From JBHIBA01 sp046758845 (lineage in GTDB: Bacteria > UBA8248 > JACPRG01 > G963555815): 5,833 nucleotides of DNA. Shown piece after piece: positions 1 through 5,624 of the stretch (positions are counted from its first letter, which is position 1; each line of letters begins with the position of its first letter). The notes under the pieces were generated by a model, which was not told where the DNA came from, did no database searches, and saw nothing but the letters and a program-made list of their open reading frames with translations. A program made the translations under genes and the position numbers. The stretch is from positions 1-5,833 of the forward strand of contig JBHIBA010000296.1 of the NCBI GenBank assembly GCA_046758845.1. Direction: 5' to 3'.

Positions 1-20
1 CTGGCCGCGTGAGAATCTTT

Positions 21-24
21 GGAG
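21..24 (+). promoter_or_regulatory. Ribosome binding site deciding the start at 33
   Basis: GGAG lies 8 bases before the ATG at 33. The alternative GTG at 9 has only eight bases of visible upstream sequence and would add eight residues before a signal peptide that is already complete, so the ATG is the better start. Confidence 0.55.
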
Positions 25-32
25 ACGTCGGA

Positions 33-1211
33 ATGTCTTACCGCAGGCGTTGGTGGGGTCTTCTCTTGTTCTTTTTGGCCGGTTGTTGCGCGCCGGCCGG
101 TCCGCTGGTCAAGGTTCCTCCACCCCCCAATGTTGTAACGGCGCGCGCGGAGAAAACCCTTACCTGGTACACGCCCCTCCGCCGGGAAACGGCCCAGAAA
201 CTCGCCACGGTTTTTCGGAATACCGTTGGGATCGAAGTTCAAATCGTCCGCGGCAGTGATCTGGAATTGGCGTCGCGTTTTCTTCAGGCAGTCCGAGAGG
301 AAAGAGTCGAGGTGGACGTCCTTCAACTCACCGACCCGGGATTGATTGTCGGGCTGAAGCTCGGCGGACTGCTGCGTAAGGCGGAAGTCCCGAACAGGCT
401 CCGGCTGCCTCATTGGATGAGGGGCTCGGCAGGTTTCTGGGCGGCTCCGTACGTTGTAACGGTTGTCCTGGGGTATCGCGCGGACCGGGTGAAGCCGGCC
501 GACCGGCCGCGCTCGTGGCGTGACCTTGCCGACGCCCGCTTCCGGAAACTGCTGGTCCTGCCCGACCCGGCCGAGGGCGGGCCGGGGTTTTACTGGGCTG
601 CGGCCATGGCAAGACTTCACGGCTGGGATTTTCTCGAGGCCCTGGGTCGCAACGCCGCCGCCGTGGTCCCGTATCGAGAAGCGGCCGAAAGGATGGTCAG
701 GAGTTCGGAGGCGGTTTCGGGCGGGTTGTCGGGGGAGGATGTCTGGCGGGGAGGGGAAAAGGGGGGATCGGTCGTGCTCAGGATCCCCTCGGAGGGCATT
801 CCGGCCATACCGGCTGCGGTGGCCTTGCCCAGGGGGGCGGCCCATCCCCAAGCGGCTATGCTCTTCTTGAACTTCCTTCTGTCTGCCGAGGCTCAGCGGC
901 TCCTCGCAGAGGACGGATTCTATCCAGCCCTTCCCGGGTCGGCGCCCCCGCCAGGCCGCATCGCCCTGGATAAGCTCCGCCTCCTCCAGGTTTCCTGGGA
1001 GCGGACAGCCAAAGAGGGGGATAAGCTCCGCCAGAGACTGCGGCGAAGCCTGGGAGGCGGGAACCTCGTCAGCGATTCAGCCCTGGATTCCTCGATGAGA
1101 CGCACGTCCCTGCGGCTGGAGGAAGGACCGCCGACGGTCCGGCCCGCGGGCCTATCGGGCCGGTTCCACCCTTGCGGATGGTTCGGTCTACAAGACGGAA
1201 GCCCGTCTTGA
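33..1211 (+). CDS. ABC transporter solute-binding lipoprotein, AfuA/Fbp-like (ligand unknown)
   Basis: Extracytoplasmic substrate-capture lipoprotein of an ABC importer. The ATG at 33 is preferred over an in-frame GTG at 9 because GGAG at 21-24 sits 8 bases before it and the protein then opens with a standard signal: basic YRRRWW, a hydrophobic run, and lipobox LAGC with Cys18 as lipidation site. The mature part has the family landmarks: LTWYTPL opening strand, SWRDLAD, LPDPAEGG, PSEG near the C-lobe, and AHPQAAMLFLNFLLSAEAQ, a typical closing helix. The adjacent tyrosine pair that binds ferric ion in FbpA is not apparent, so iron is not assured; polyamine, phosphonate or sugar-phosphate ligands remain possible. 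The loop before PSEG looks shorter than usual. The last ~45 residues (after SLGGG) lie beyond the normal domain end. CTG GCC GCG TGA at 1-12 could be the end of an upstream transporter gene, but three codons cannot prove it. Confidence 0.85.
   Translation: MSYRRRWWGLLLFFLAGCCAPAGPLVKVPPPPNVVTARAEKTLTWYTPLRRETAQKLATVFRNTVGIEVQIVRGSDLELASRFLQAVREERVEVDVLQLTDPGLIVGLKLGGLLRKAEVPNRLRLPHWMRGSAGFWAAPYVVTVVLGYRADRVKPADRPRSWRDLADARFRKLLVLPDPAEGGPGFYWAAAMARLHGWDFLEALGRNAAAVVPYREAAERMVRSSEAVSGGLSGEDVWRGGEKGGSVVLRIPSEGIPAIPAAVALPRGAAHPQAAMLFLNFLLSAEAQRLLAEDGFYPALPGSAPPPGRIALDKLRLLQVSWERTAKEGDKLRQRLRRSLGGGNLVSDSALDSSMRRTSLRLEEGPPTVRPAGLSGRFHPCGWFGLQDGSPS
1125..1163 (+). repeat. Two adjoining perfect hairpins inside the 3' end of the solute-binding protein ORF
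   Basis: GGACCG (1125-1130) pairs with CGGTCC (1135-1140) across a four-base CCGA loop. Starting at the last two bases of that arm, CCGGCCCG (1139-1146) pairs with CGGGCCGG (1156-1163) across nine bases. Within the second hairpin, 1141-1152 is also a perfect 12-base palindrome. The two stems share bases 1139-1140, so they would compete at their junction. They lie in the C-terminal extension, outside the conserved domain. Confidence 0.6.
1191..1210 (+). terminator. Perfect 8-bp hairpin overlapping the stop codon of the solute-binding protein gene
   Basis: CAAGACGG (1191-1198) and CCGTCTTG (1203-1210) form a perfect stem with a four-base AAGC loop. The TGA stop at 1209-1211 starts inside the right arm. 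The position at the gene end suggests a transcription end or an mRNA 3'-end stabiliser. The following bases (ATCCGCCTTGG) are not a T tract, so it is not a canonical intrinsic terminator. Confidence 0.45.
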
Positions 1212-1482
1212 TCCGCCTTGGCCAAAGTGACTGCGCGGCCTTCTTCTATGAGAGTTTCGCTTTTGCTTTTTACGGTGGGCGCTTTTTGGGCACTTGCGTG
1301 CCGGCCGAGCTGCGGTTGGAGGTGTGTGCGCTTAATCCGGGCATCTCTGGCGCGCCCCTTCCGATGGTGAATGCCCAGGCACGCCAGTGCGGTATGACGA
1401 CGCGGTGCGTCCGGCCCCCCTGGGAATCCGGGCTTTGGTGGTAGGTCAGTTGCTGAATGAATCCTGCCTTCCTCTCGTTGTA

Positions 1483-1537
1483 GCCGCGATTTGAGCACAT
1501 TCGCTTCGCTCAGTGCAGGCTCCGCGGAAATCGCGGC
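1483..1537. repeat. Long stem-loop, 10-bp perfect arms with inner hairpin
   Basis: GCCGCGATTT (1483-1492) is the exact reverse complement of AAATCGCGGC (1528-1537). Inside the loop GCAC (1495-1498) can pair with GTGC (1513-1516), giving a nested stem. There is no adjoining T tract on either strand, so it looks more like an intergenic palindromic repeat or a processed RNA structure than a simple terminator. Confidence 0.6.
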
Positions 1538-1547
1538 CGGGCGCGCT

Positions 1548-1585
1548 CCGATCTCCGCTCGGACCTAGGTCCTCGCTCAGATCGG
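1548..1585. repeat. Nested palindrome: 7-bp arms around a perfect 12-bp palindrome
   Basis: CCGATCT (1548-1554) pairs with AGATCGG (1579-1585). At the centre 1561-1572 is the perfect palindrome GGACCTAGGTCC, flanked by CCGCTC (1555-1560) and TCGCTC (1573-1578), which are direct near-copies. TCGCTCAG at 1573-1580 also occurs at 1506-1513 inside the preceding stem-loop, so the two structures share sequence and probably belong to one element. It could act as a bidirectional terminator between the convergent genes, or be a protein-binding or mobile palindromic repeat. Confidence 0.6.
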
Positions 1586-1684
1586 GGCTGCACCAAATGA
1601 TGACAGAGCCGTGGGCGAAGCTGCGTACGGGGCTGAATCCGTTCCAAACTGACCCACTGCCCGGGCTTTAATCCCCACCTGCCG

Positions 1685-3250
1685 TCAGGGGCGTAATACG
1701 AAGATGGGGTTGGTGAGAAGGCGCTCGGAGGGGGAGGCCATCGCGTCCAGCCGGTAGTAGACCTTCCCCCGGGTTGGTGGATCTGGGTCGATGTAGTTGA
1801 CCTGGAAGGGCGTCTTTCCCCGATAAGTCTGGATGACCTCTCCGTTGCGAATGAGCTGGACCGTCAGGTCCTTCGGGCTGTCGTCGCCGGTGGAGATGCG
1901 GAAACGGATCTCCGGGGGCTCGACCGCCGTCACGGTCTCGCCGATTAGCGCCATCACCCCCTGGTCCCGGGCGATCACAATGAATTGATCCAGGCGCAGC
2001 CGGGAAGGACCGCGACCCTTGACCGCATACATCCGCCCCTTTTGGAGGGCCGACAGGACTTCCAGCTCGGTTCGTTCTTTCAGGAAAAGGACCGTCTGGA
2101 CGTCTGAAAGCCGGCCCCGACCCCCGTTCCCCGCTCGGCCGGGGAGGCCGATCCCTCCGTAGACCCAGACGGGCGACTGCCGCCTGCCCCGGACGTATTC
2201 TCCGAGAACCCGGTCCCATTGCTTGCCGGGCGCGCTGGCCCCGAGACTCTCGTCATAAACGGTGTCGAAGGCGGTGTAACCGTAGGACTGGAACAAAACC
2301 TCCGGATGTGGGGGAGTCTCCAGCATCAGGGGACTGATGCTATCCTTTTGCAGGGGGGAGTCTGGTCGGGCCCAAAGGACGATCCCGCCCGCTCTGACGG
2401 CGCCGTCGATGAGGGCCTGATAGGGCTGGATGCCTGGGTCCCCGCCGTAGGGGTCGCTCGGGGATTTCAGGAAGGGGAGTTCGTTCACCGCCAGCGGGAT
2501 GAAGACGAGATAGACCAGGGAGCCCAGGACCCGCCGAAATCCCATCCAGAGCATCAGAATCACACCGATCAGGGAACACAGCAGGTAAATGCCCGGGAGG
2601 AGGTACGGCCAGACAGTGACGGGGATTCCGGAGGCGCCCCTGGCCAGGAGGAGGTCGACCGACGGTCCTCCCGCCATAGGCAACGCAAGGTAGTCCTCCG
2701 GCTTTTTGAGTCCGAGGACGTGCATGCGACGGTGCCAGTTATGGGCCACCAGATTTCCCTGAAGCGGGTCCCCGCTGAAGTGGTAGTGGGCGGCGACCTC
2801 TATACCGGGAATGACCAGGAGGTTCGGATGTCTGCGGTCCACATCCGCGACTGCGGCCAGATATCTTCCCACTCCCGACTGGAACACCGAACGCCTCTCG
2901 AACTGGACGCGAAGGACATTTTGCAGCGGGCGAAAACCCCAGGCCCAGGAGAGCCGCGCGTAGTCGGTGGCGACGAGAATGTCCAGACCGTCTTCTTCGG
3001 CCATCTTCGCCAGCACATCGAGGGAGAGATCTCCGGTGCTGAAGGTGGAGTGAACGTTTATGGCCGCCCGGTAAGGACGCAGGTCCTGGGCGTGCGCGCG
3101 GCTCCATGATCCCAGGCAGGCGGCAGAGAGGATAACCGCGCAGGCTAGGGCGTGGAGAACAAGAGACGGGCGCGGCCGCCGTGCCTTCCTCCTGCGCCCT
3201 TTGCCGCGGAGGTCAGAAGAGAAAAGCGGTGACAAAGGTTGGAAGTCCAT
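1685..3250 (-). CDS. Membrane-anchored PHP-like protein with degenerate metal site
   Basis: A 521-residue protein resembling the polymerase/histidinol phosphatase (PHP) metal-hydrolase fold. Residues ~29-50 form a signal or membrane segment ending in AHAQ (possible cleavage near 54/55) after an unusually long Arg-rich N-terminus. PHP landmarks follow in order: INVHSTFSTG (64-73), LVATDY (92-97), VIPGIEV (146-152), HVLGL (177-181) and AGGIVLWARP (287-296). Active members have HxH, TDH and AHP; here these are NVH, TDY and ARP, so several metal ligands are gone, and the usual late Asp-x-His is replaced by a glycine-rich stretch. Two hydrophobic segments (~211-238 and ~241-261) interrupt the domain. 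The C-terminal ~80 residues look like a small beta-sandwich ending in NPIFV. It is probably a non-catalytic or binding version. The ATG at 3250 overlaps the upstream small gene and lacks a strong ribosome site, so translation may be coupled. Confidence 0.8.
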   Translation of the reverse strand: MDFQPLSPLFSSDLRGKGRRRKARRPRPSLVLHALACAVILSAACLGSWSRAHAQDLRPYRAAINVHSTFSTGDLSLDVLAKMAEEDGLDILVATDYARLSWAWGFRPLQNVLRVQFERRSVFQSGVGRYLAAVADVDRRHPNLLVIPGIEVAAHYHFSGDPLQGNLVAHNWHRRMHVLGLKKPEDYLALPMAGGPSVDLLLARGASGIPVTVWPYLLPGIYLLCSLIGVILMLWMGFRRVLGSLVYLVFIPLAVNELPFLKSPSDPYGGDPGIQPYQALIDGAVRAGGIVLWARPDSPLQKDSISPLMLETPPHPEVLFQSYGYTAFDTVYDESLGASAPGKQWDRVLGEYVRGRRQSPVWVYGGIGLPGRAGNGGRGRLSDVQTVLFLKERTELEVLSALQKGRMYAVKGRGPSRLRLDQFIVIARDQGVMALIGETVTAVEPPEIRFRISTGDDSPKDLTVQLIRNGEVIQTYRGKTPFQVNYIDPDPPTRGKVYYRLDAMASPSERLLTNPIFVLRP

Positions 3251-3341
3251 AGGCCGCCAGGTAGAGGACCAGGGCGAGATACAGCAGGCAGATCAGAAAT
3301 AGGAATTTGCCGAAACCGCCGGAGCCCTGACTCCACGACAT
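3213..3341 (-). CDS. Small single-pass membrane protein (42 residues)
   Basis: A short gene of unknown family. It begins MSWSQGSGGFGK and continues with a hydrophobic segment of about 20 residues (FLFLICLLYLALVLYLAA, ~13-30), then YGLPTFVTAFLF and TGA at 3213-3215. That is a short soluble Gly/Ser-rich N-terminus, one transmembrane helix and a short hydrophobic tail. The ATG at 3341 is preceded by GGGGGA at a spacing of six bases, better than the ribosome site of the gene behind it. It overlaps the first 38 bases of the PHP-like gene in another frame and reads in the same direction, which suggests one transcript and coupled translation. It could be a partner subunit of the membrane-anchored PHP-like protein; that role is inferred from position only. 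Confidence 0.6.
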   Translation of the reverse strand: MSWSQGSGGFGKFLFLICLLYLALVLYLAAYGLPTFVTAFLF

Positions 3342-3644
3342 CTCTTATCCCCCGATCAAGAACCGCCCTTCATCTTAGCATCACCCAAATTCGCCATCAC
3401 GGATTTCCGCTTCCGCCAAGTCATCCTCGTTGGGGTGGCGTCGCGGCCGGTTGCCTGTTAGACTAAAAAGCATCGTTGACCGAGAAGCGTATTTCGCCGC
3501 CCGCCGTTTTTTCGGAAGGCGCGGCTGGCTGAACCGCCCTTTTCATTCATTCACGCCGCGGCTTCGCCTTTCGACCCCAAACGGCTTCTCAGCCCGGCAT
3601 GGCGGGTGGCATCGCAATTCTCCCATAACCGCGAAAAGAGCGTC
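3342..3644. other. Divergent intergenic region upstream of egtD and the membrane-protein pair
   Basis: This ~300-base region must hold promoters for both directions, but I could not identify a convincing -35/-10 pair. Weak single boxes exist: TAGACT at 3459-3464 and TTGACC at 3476-3481 on the plus strand, without partners at proper spacing. A nine-codon frame (ATG at 3599, TAA at 3626-3628) lies just before egtD and has no ribosome site. A GTG at 3606 would extend egtD upstream by 13 codons. No repeat or RNA structure stands out. Confidence 0.4.
3348..3353 (-). promoter_or_regulatory. Ribosome binding site of the 42-residue membrane protein
   Basis: On the minus strand GGGGGA precedes the ATG at 3341 by six bases (TAAGAG). 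This site supports the small ORF as translated; the overlapping PHP-like ORF has only GC-rich sequence (GGCGGCC) before its ATG. Confidence 0.45.
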
Positions 3645-4640
3645 ATGGCCAGGACCCCGCGAAAAGGCCACCGCGACAAGAGGGTCGTCATCGACGTCCT
3701 GGAGCGGCCCGACATGGAGGAAAAACGCGCGGAGATTCGCCTCGGGCTTCTCCGCCGCCCCCGGGAGATTTCCTCCAAGTTTTTTTATGACGACCGCGGG
3801 TCGGCCCTTTTCGAGCGGATTTGTGACCTCCCCGAGTATTATCCGACCCGCACGGAGCGCGCCCTGCTGGCCCGTTTCGCGGAACGGATCGTTTCTGTAA
3901 GCCGGGCGGATGTTCTGGTGGAGCTGGGCTCCGGGTCCTCCAGCAAGACCTCTCTCCTCCTGGACGCCATGGCGCGGGCAAGAAGACTTTCTCTCTACGT
4001 GCCCCTTGACGTGAACGAAAGCGCCGTCCAGCAGGTGGCGGCCGACCTGACCGCCCGCTACGGGGGCCTTCGGGTGCGCGGCCTCATCGGCGACTTTATG
4101 AAACATCTGGGACACATCCCGGACGGAGGAAGGCGTCTGGTCATCTTTCTGGGGGGGACCATCGGCAACTTGCGGCCGCACGAGGCCACCGCCCTCCTCT
4201 CGCAGGTAGCGGCCCGGATGAGCGCAGGGGAGTTTTTCCTCTTGGGGACGGATCTGATCAAGGACGTGGACCGCTTGGAGGCCGCTTACAACGATGCCCA
4301 GGGCGTGACGGCGGAGTTCAACAAAAACGTTCTCTCGGTCCTGAACCGCCTGGTGGACGCCGATTTCGATCCGGACGCCTTCGAGCACCGGTCCTTTTAC
4401 AATCGGGAGCGGAACTGGATCGAGATGCGGCTGCGCTCCACGCGCGATCAGGTCGTCCGGCTGCCGGGGGTCGGGATGGAGATCGCCTTCGACCGCGGGG
4501 AGGAAATCCTGACCGAGATCAGCGCCAAGTATGACCGCGACAGGGTCGAGGACTTATTGAAGAAATGCGGTTTTCAGATGGTTGATTGGCTCACCGACCC
4601 GGAAAACCCGTTCGCCCTCACAATCGCGAAGAAGGGCTAG
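3645..4640 (+). CDS. egtD: L-histidine N-alpha-methyltransferase (EgtD family)
   Basis: SAM-dependent cytosolic enzyme that trimethylates the alpha-amino group of histidine to hercynine, the first step of ergothioneine synthesis. Family signatures are intact: SSKFFYDDRGSALFERIC (43-60), YYPTRTE (65-71), SAM-binding ELGSGSSSKT (93-102), LDVNES with Asp122, FLGGTIGNL (168-176), GTDLIKD (201-207), AYNDAQGVTAEFN (214-226), and TEISAKY (290-296). The asparagine of GNL, Tyr215 and the Glu/Ser pair of TEIS match the histidine-binding residues known from mycobacterial EgtD, and WIEMRL matches its methionine region, which favours histidine as substrate. Length of 331 residues is usual. The ATG at 3645 is chosen because the domain is complete from there; GTG at 3606 would add 13 residues without family support, and ribosome sites are weak for both (GAAAAG six bases before the ATG). 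No egtB, egtC or egtE lies in the window. Confidence 0.9.
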   Translation: MARTPRKGHRDKRVVIDVLERPDMEEKRAEIRLGLLRRPREISSKFFYDDRGSALFERICDLPEYYPTRTERALLARFAERIVSVSRADVLVELGSGSSSKTSLLLDAMARARRLSLYVPLDVNESAVQQVAADLTARYGGLRVRGLIGDFMKHLGHIPDGGRRLVIFLGGTIGNLRPHEATALLSQVAARMSAGEFFLLGTDLIKDVDRLEAAYNDAQGVTAEFNKNVLSVLNRLVDADFDPDAFEHRSFYNRERNWIEMRLRSTRDQVVRLPGVGMEIAFDRGEEILTEISAKYDRDRVEDLLKKCGFQMVDWLTDPENPFALTIAKKG

Positions 4641-4659
4641 CGGTTCCCCCGAATCCATC

Positions 4660-4691
4660 AGCCGGGGACGCGGCGTTGGGCCGCCCCGGTT
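4660..4691. terminator. GC-rich stem-loop between convergent egtD and thioredoxin genes
   Basis: CCGGGG (4662-4667) pairs with CCCCGG (4684-4689) and, after a three-base bulge, CGGC (4671-4674) pairs with GCCG (4680-4683) around a five-base GTTGG loop. Two outer pairs (one A-T, one G-T wobble) extend it. It fills most of the 51-base gap between two convergent stop codons, where a shared terminator is expected. T runs are poor on both sides, so termination strength is uncertain. Confidence 0.5.
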
Positions 4692-5015
4692 CTAAAGATG
4701 GGCTTCGATGGCCTGGCGAAGGGTCGCCTTGCGCTCAACGCCGGTCATTCGCTCAACGATTTCGCCGTCTTTGAAGAAGAGCAGCGTCGGCGCCCCCTTG
4801 ACGTCATATTTCTCCGCCACCGCGGGGTTTTTCTCGGCGTCCACCTTGACGACCTGAATTTGCCCGCCGAAATCGGCGGCGAACCCATCCAGCATCCGGT
4901 CCAGCCGGACGCAGGGGGCGCACCTCTCCCTCCAGAAATCCACCAACGTCAGGCCGGAAGCGCCCAGGACGGCCCCCTCGAAATCGGCCTCTTTGATTTC
5001 CCGCACCTCACTCAT
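4692..5015 (-). CDS. Thioredoxin with CAPC active site
   Basis: A 107-residue single-domain cytosolic thioredoxin for dithiol-disulfide exchange. The fold markers fall at the same numbers as in E. coli thioredoxin: buried Asp26 in LVDFW, Cys32 and Cys35, and cis-Pro76 in GAPTLLFF, followed by KDGEIVERMTG. The active site reads RCAPC rather than WCGPC: the tryptophan before the first cysteine is arginine and the glycine is alanine. This should shift partner preference or redox potential but keeps both cysteines. ATG at 5015 is preceded on its strand by AAGGGA about seven to eight bases away. It lies 93 bases downstream of the RidA-like gene on the same strand and may share its transcript. A specialised thioredoxin-like protein is the alternative to the general reductant. 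I give no symbol because paralogs cannot be separated here. Confidence 0.9.
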   Translation of the reverse strand: MSEVREIKEADFEGAVLGASGLTLVDFWRERCAPCVRLDRMLDGFAADFGGQIQVVKVDAEKNPAVAEKYDVKGAPTLLFFKDGEIVERMTGVERKATLRQAIEAHL

Positions 5016-5108
5016 CGTTGTCCCTTTCCTTGCGGTTCAGGGCATGCGGCGGATTGTATCGAGGACTGGATACCGCTCCCCGGAGGTCTTGCGGTCTCGT
5101 CTCCCGCC

Positions 5109-5570
5109 TCAGCCCATGAAGTCGTAGACGTCCCTGCCCTCGGGCGGCCGCACGGCGACGGCTTCAATGGCGAATTTCTGCCCGTCGGGGAGGCCCTTGA
5201 CCTCGACGCGGGAGAGCGCGGGCGGGTCCTCCGGGAAGGCGTCTTTGAGGACTCCCTCCACGGTGGAGGCGTCCCCTGCGTCGGTCAGATAAACCGTGCA
5301 CTTCACCACGTGCTCCAGCCCCTGCCCGTTCGCCGCCAGGACCTCCGCCAGGTTGCGGATCGCGCGGGCGGCCTGCTCCGAAACGAGGGCGCTGACCACC
5401 TTCCCTGACTCGTCTACGCCGCCGATCGCCCCCACAAACGTGAAGCCCCGGCTTTCGACGGCGGCGGGAAAGGGGTCGCCCGAGGCTCCCGTCCGGATCT
5501 CCCGCTTGAAGCCCGGCCTCCCTCTTTCTGATAAGCCCGCGTTCAACACACCGTCCCCCGGCCCGGGCAA
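5109..5570 (-). CDS. RidA-superfamily protein (YjgF/YER057c/UK114), lacking the catalytic arginine
   Basis: Small trimer-forming fold; true RidA deaminates reactive enamine/imine intermediates. Recognisable parts from the TTG start at 5570: FTFVGAIGGVDESG (43-56), AARAIRNLAEVLAANG (67-82), VVKCTVYLTD (88-97), and the C-terminal PPALSRVEVKGLPDG with AIEAVAV (134-140). In RidA the third-last block reads PARSxVEV, and its arginine holds the substrate carboxylate; here that position is Leu119, with Arg121 two residues on. RidA deaminase activity is therefore doubtful, and a Rid subfamily of unknown role is more likely. The start is unclear: TTG at 5570, GTG at 5549 and TTG at 5546 are all possible, while the best Shine-Dalgarno (5517-5522) points to codon 21, TTC, which is not a start. 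About 20 N-terminal residues may not be real. Likely operon with the thioredoxin downstream. Confidence 0.82.
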   Translation of the reverse strand: MPGPGDGVLNAGLSERGRPGFKREIRTGASGDPFPAAVESRGFTFVGAIGGVDESGKVVSALVSEQAARAIRNLAEVLAANGQGLEHVVKCTVYLTDAGDASTVEGVLKDAFPEDPPALSRVEVKGLPDGQKFAIEAVAVRPPEGRDVYDFMG

Positions 5571-5624
5571 CAGGTCAATTCCCCCCCGAACGGTCTTCCA
5601 GGTCCTCGGGGCATCCGTCTTTTC

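Larger units (their letters stand above)
1212..1684. other. Intergenic stretch between convergent genes; no convincing gene
   Basis: This 473-base gap lies between the 3' ends of the solute-binding protein and PHP genes. Reading frames here are short or have the composition of chance frames. The only gene-like item is a 40-codon frame at 1248-1370 (+) that starts like a lipoprotein (MRVSLLLFTVGAFWALAC) but has no clear ribosome site and runs into Arg/Cys-rich sequence; it could be a broken gene remnant. The right half contains the two palindromic structures listed separately. The interval may be degraded DNA or an intergenic repeat insertion. Confidence 0.5.

Noticed and set aside
1172..1444. 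Plus-strand frame of 90 codons in the gap
   Set aside because: No ribosome site, no recognisable protein features, and it begins inside the hairpin-rich end of the previous gene.
920..1498. Minus-strand open frame of 192 codons covering part of the intergenic gap
   Set aside because: The translation is Arg/Pro/Ser-rich without domains, and half of it is antisense to the solute-binding protein gene.
1597..1671. Small plus-strand frame of 24 codons after the palindromic element
   Set aside because: Its bases do not show a ribosome site, and the upstream continuation simply translates the palindromes.
2219..3109. Long plus-strand open frame of 296 codons
   Set aside because: It lies antisense to the PHP-like gene, has no recognisable domain and has composition typical of a GC-rich antisense shadow.
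3459..3481. Possible sigma-70 boxes TAGACT and TTGACC upstream of egtD
   Set aside because: The boxes are in the wrong order and neither has a partner at 16-18 base spacing.
3599..3628. Nine-codon leader-like frame before egtD
   Set aside because: No ribosome site, no regulatory codon run, and no attenuator hairpin after it.
3543..4388. Minus-strand open frame of 281 codons
   Set aside because: It is antisense to egtD, which has unmistakable family motifs along the same bases.
4698..5408. Plus-strand open frame of 236 codons
   Set aside because: It runs antisense across both the thioredoxin and RidA-like genes and the gap between them; the two minus-strand proteins are clearly real.
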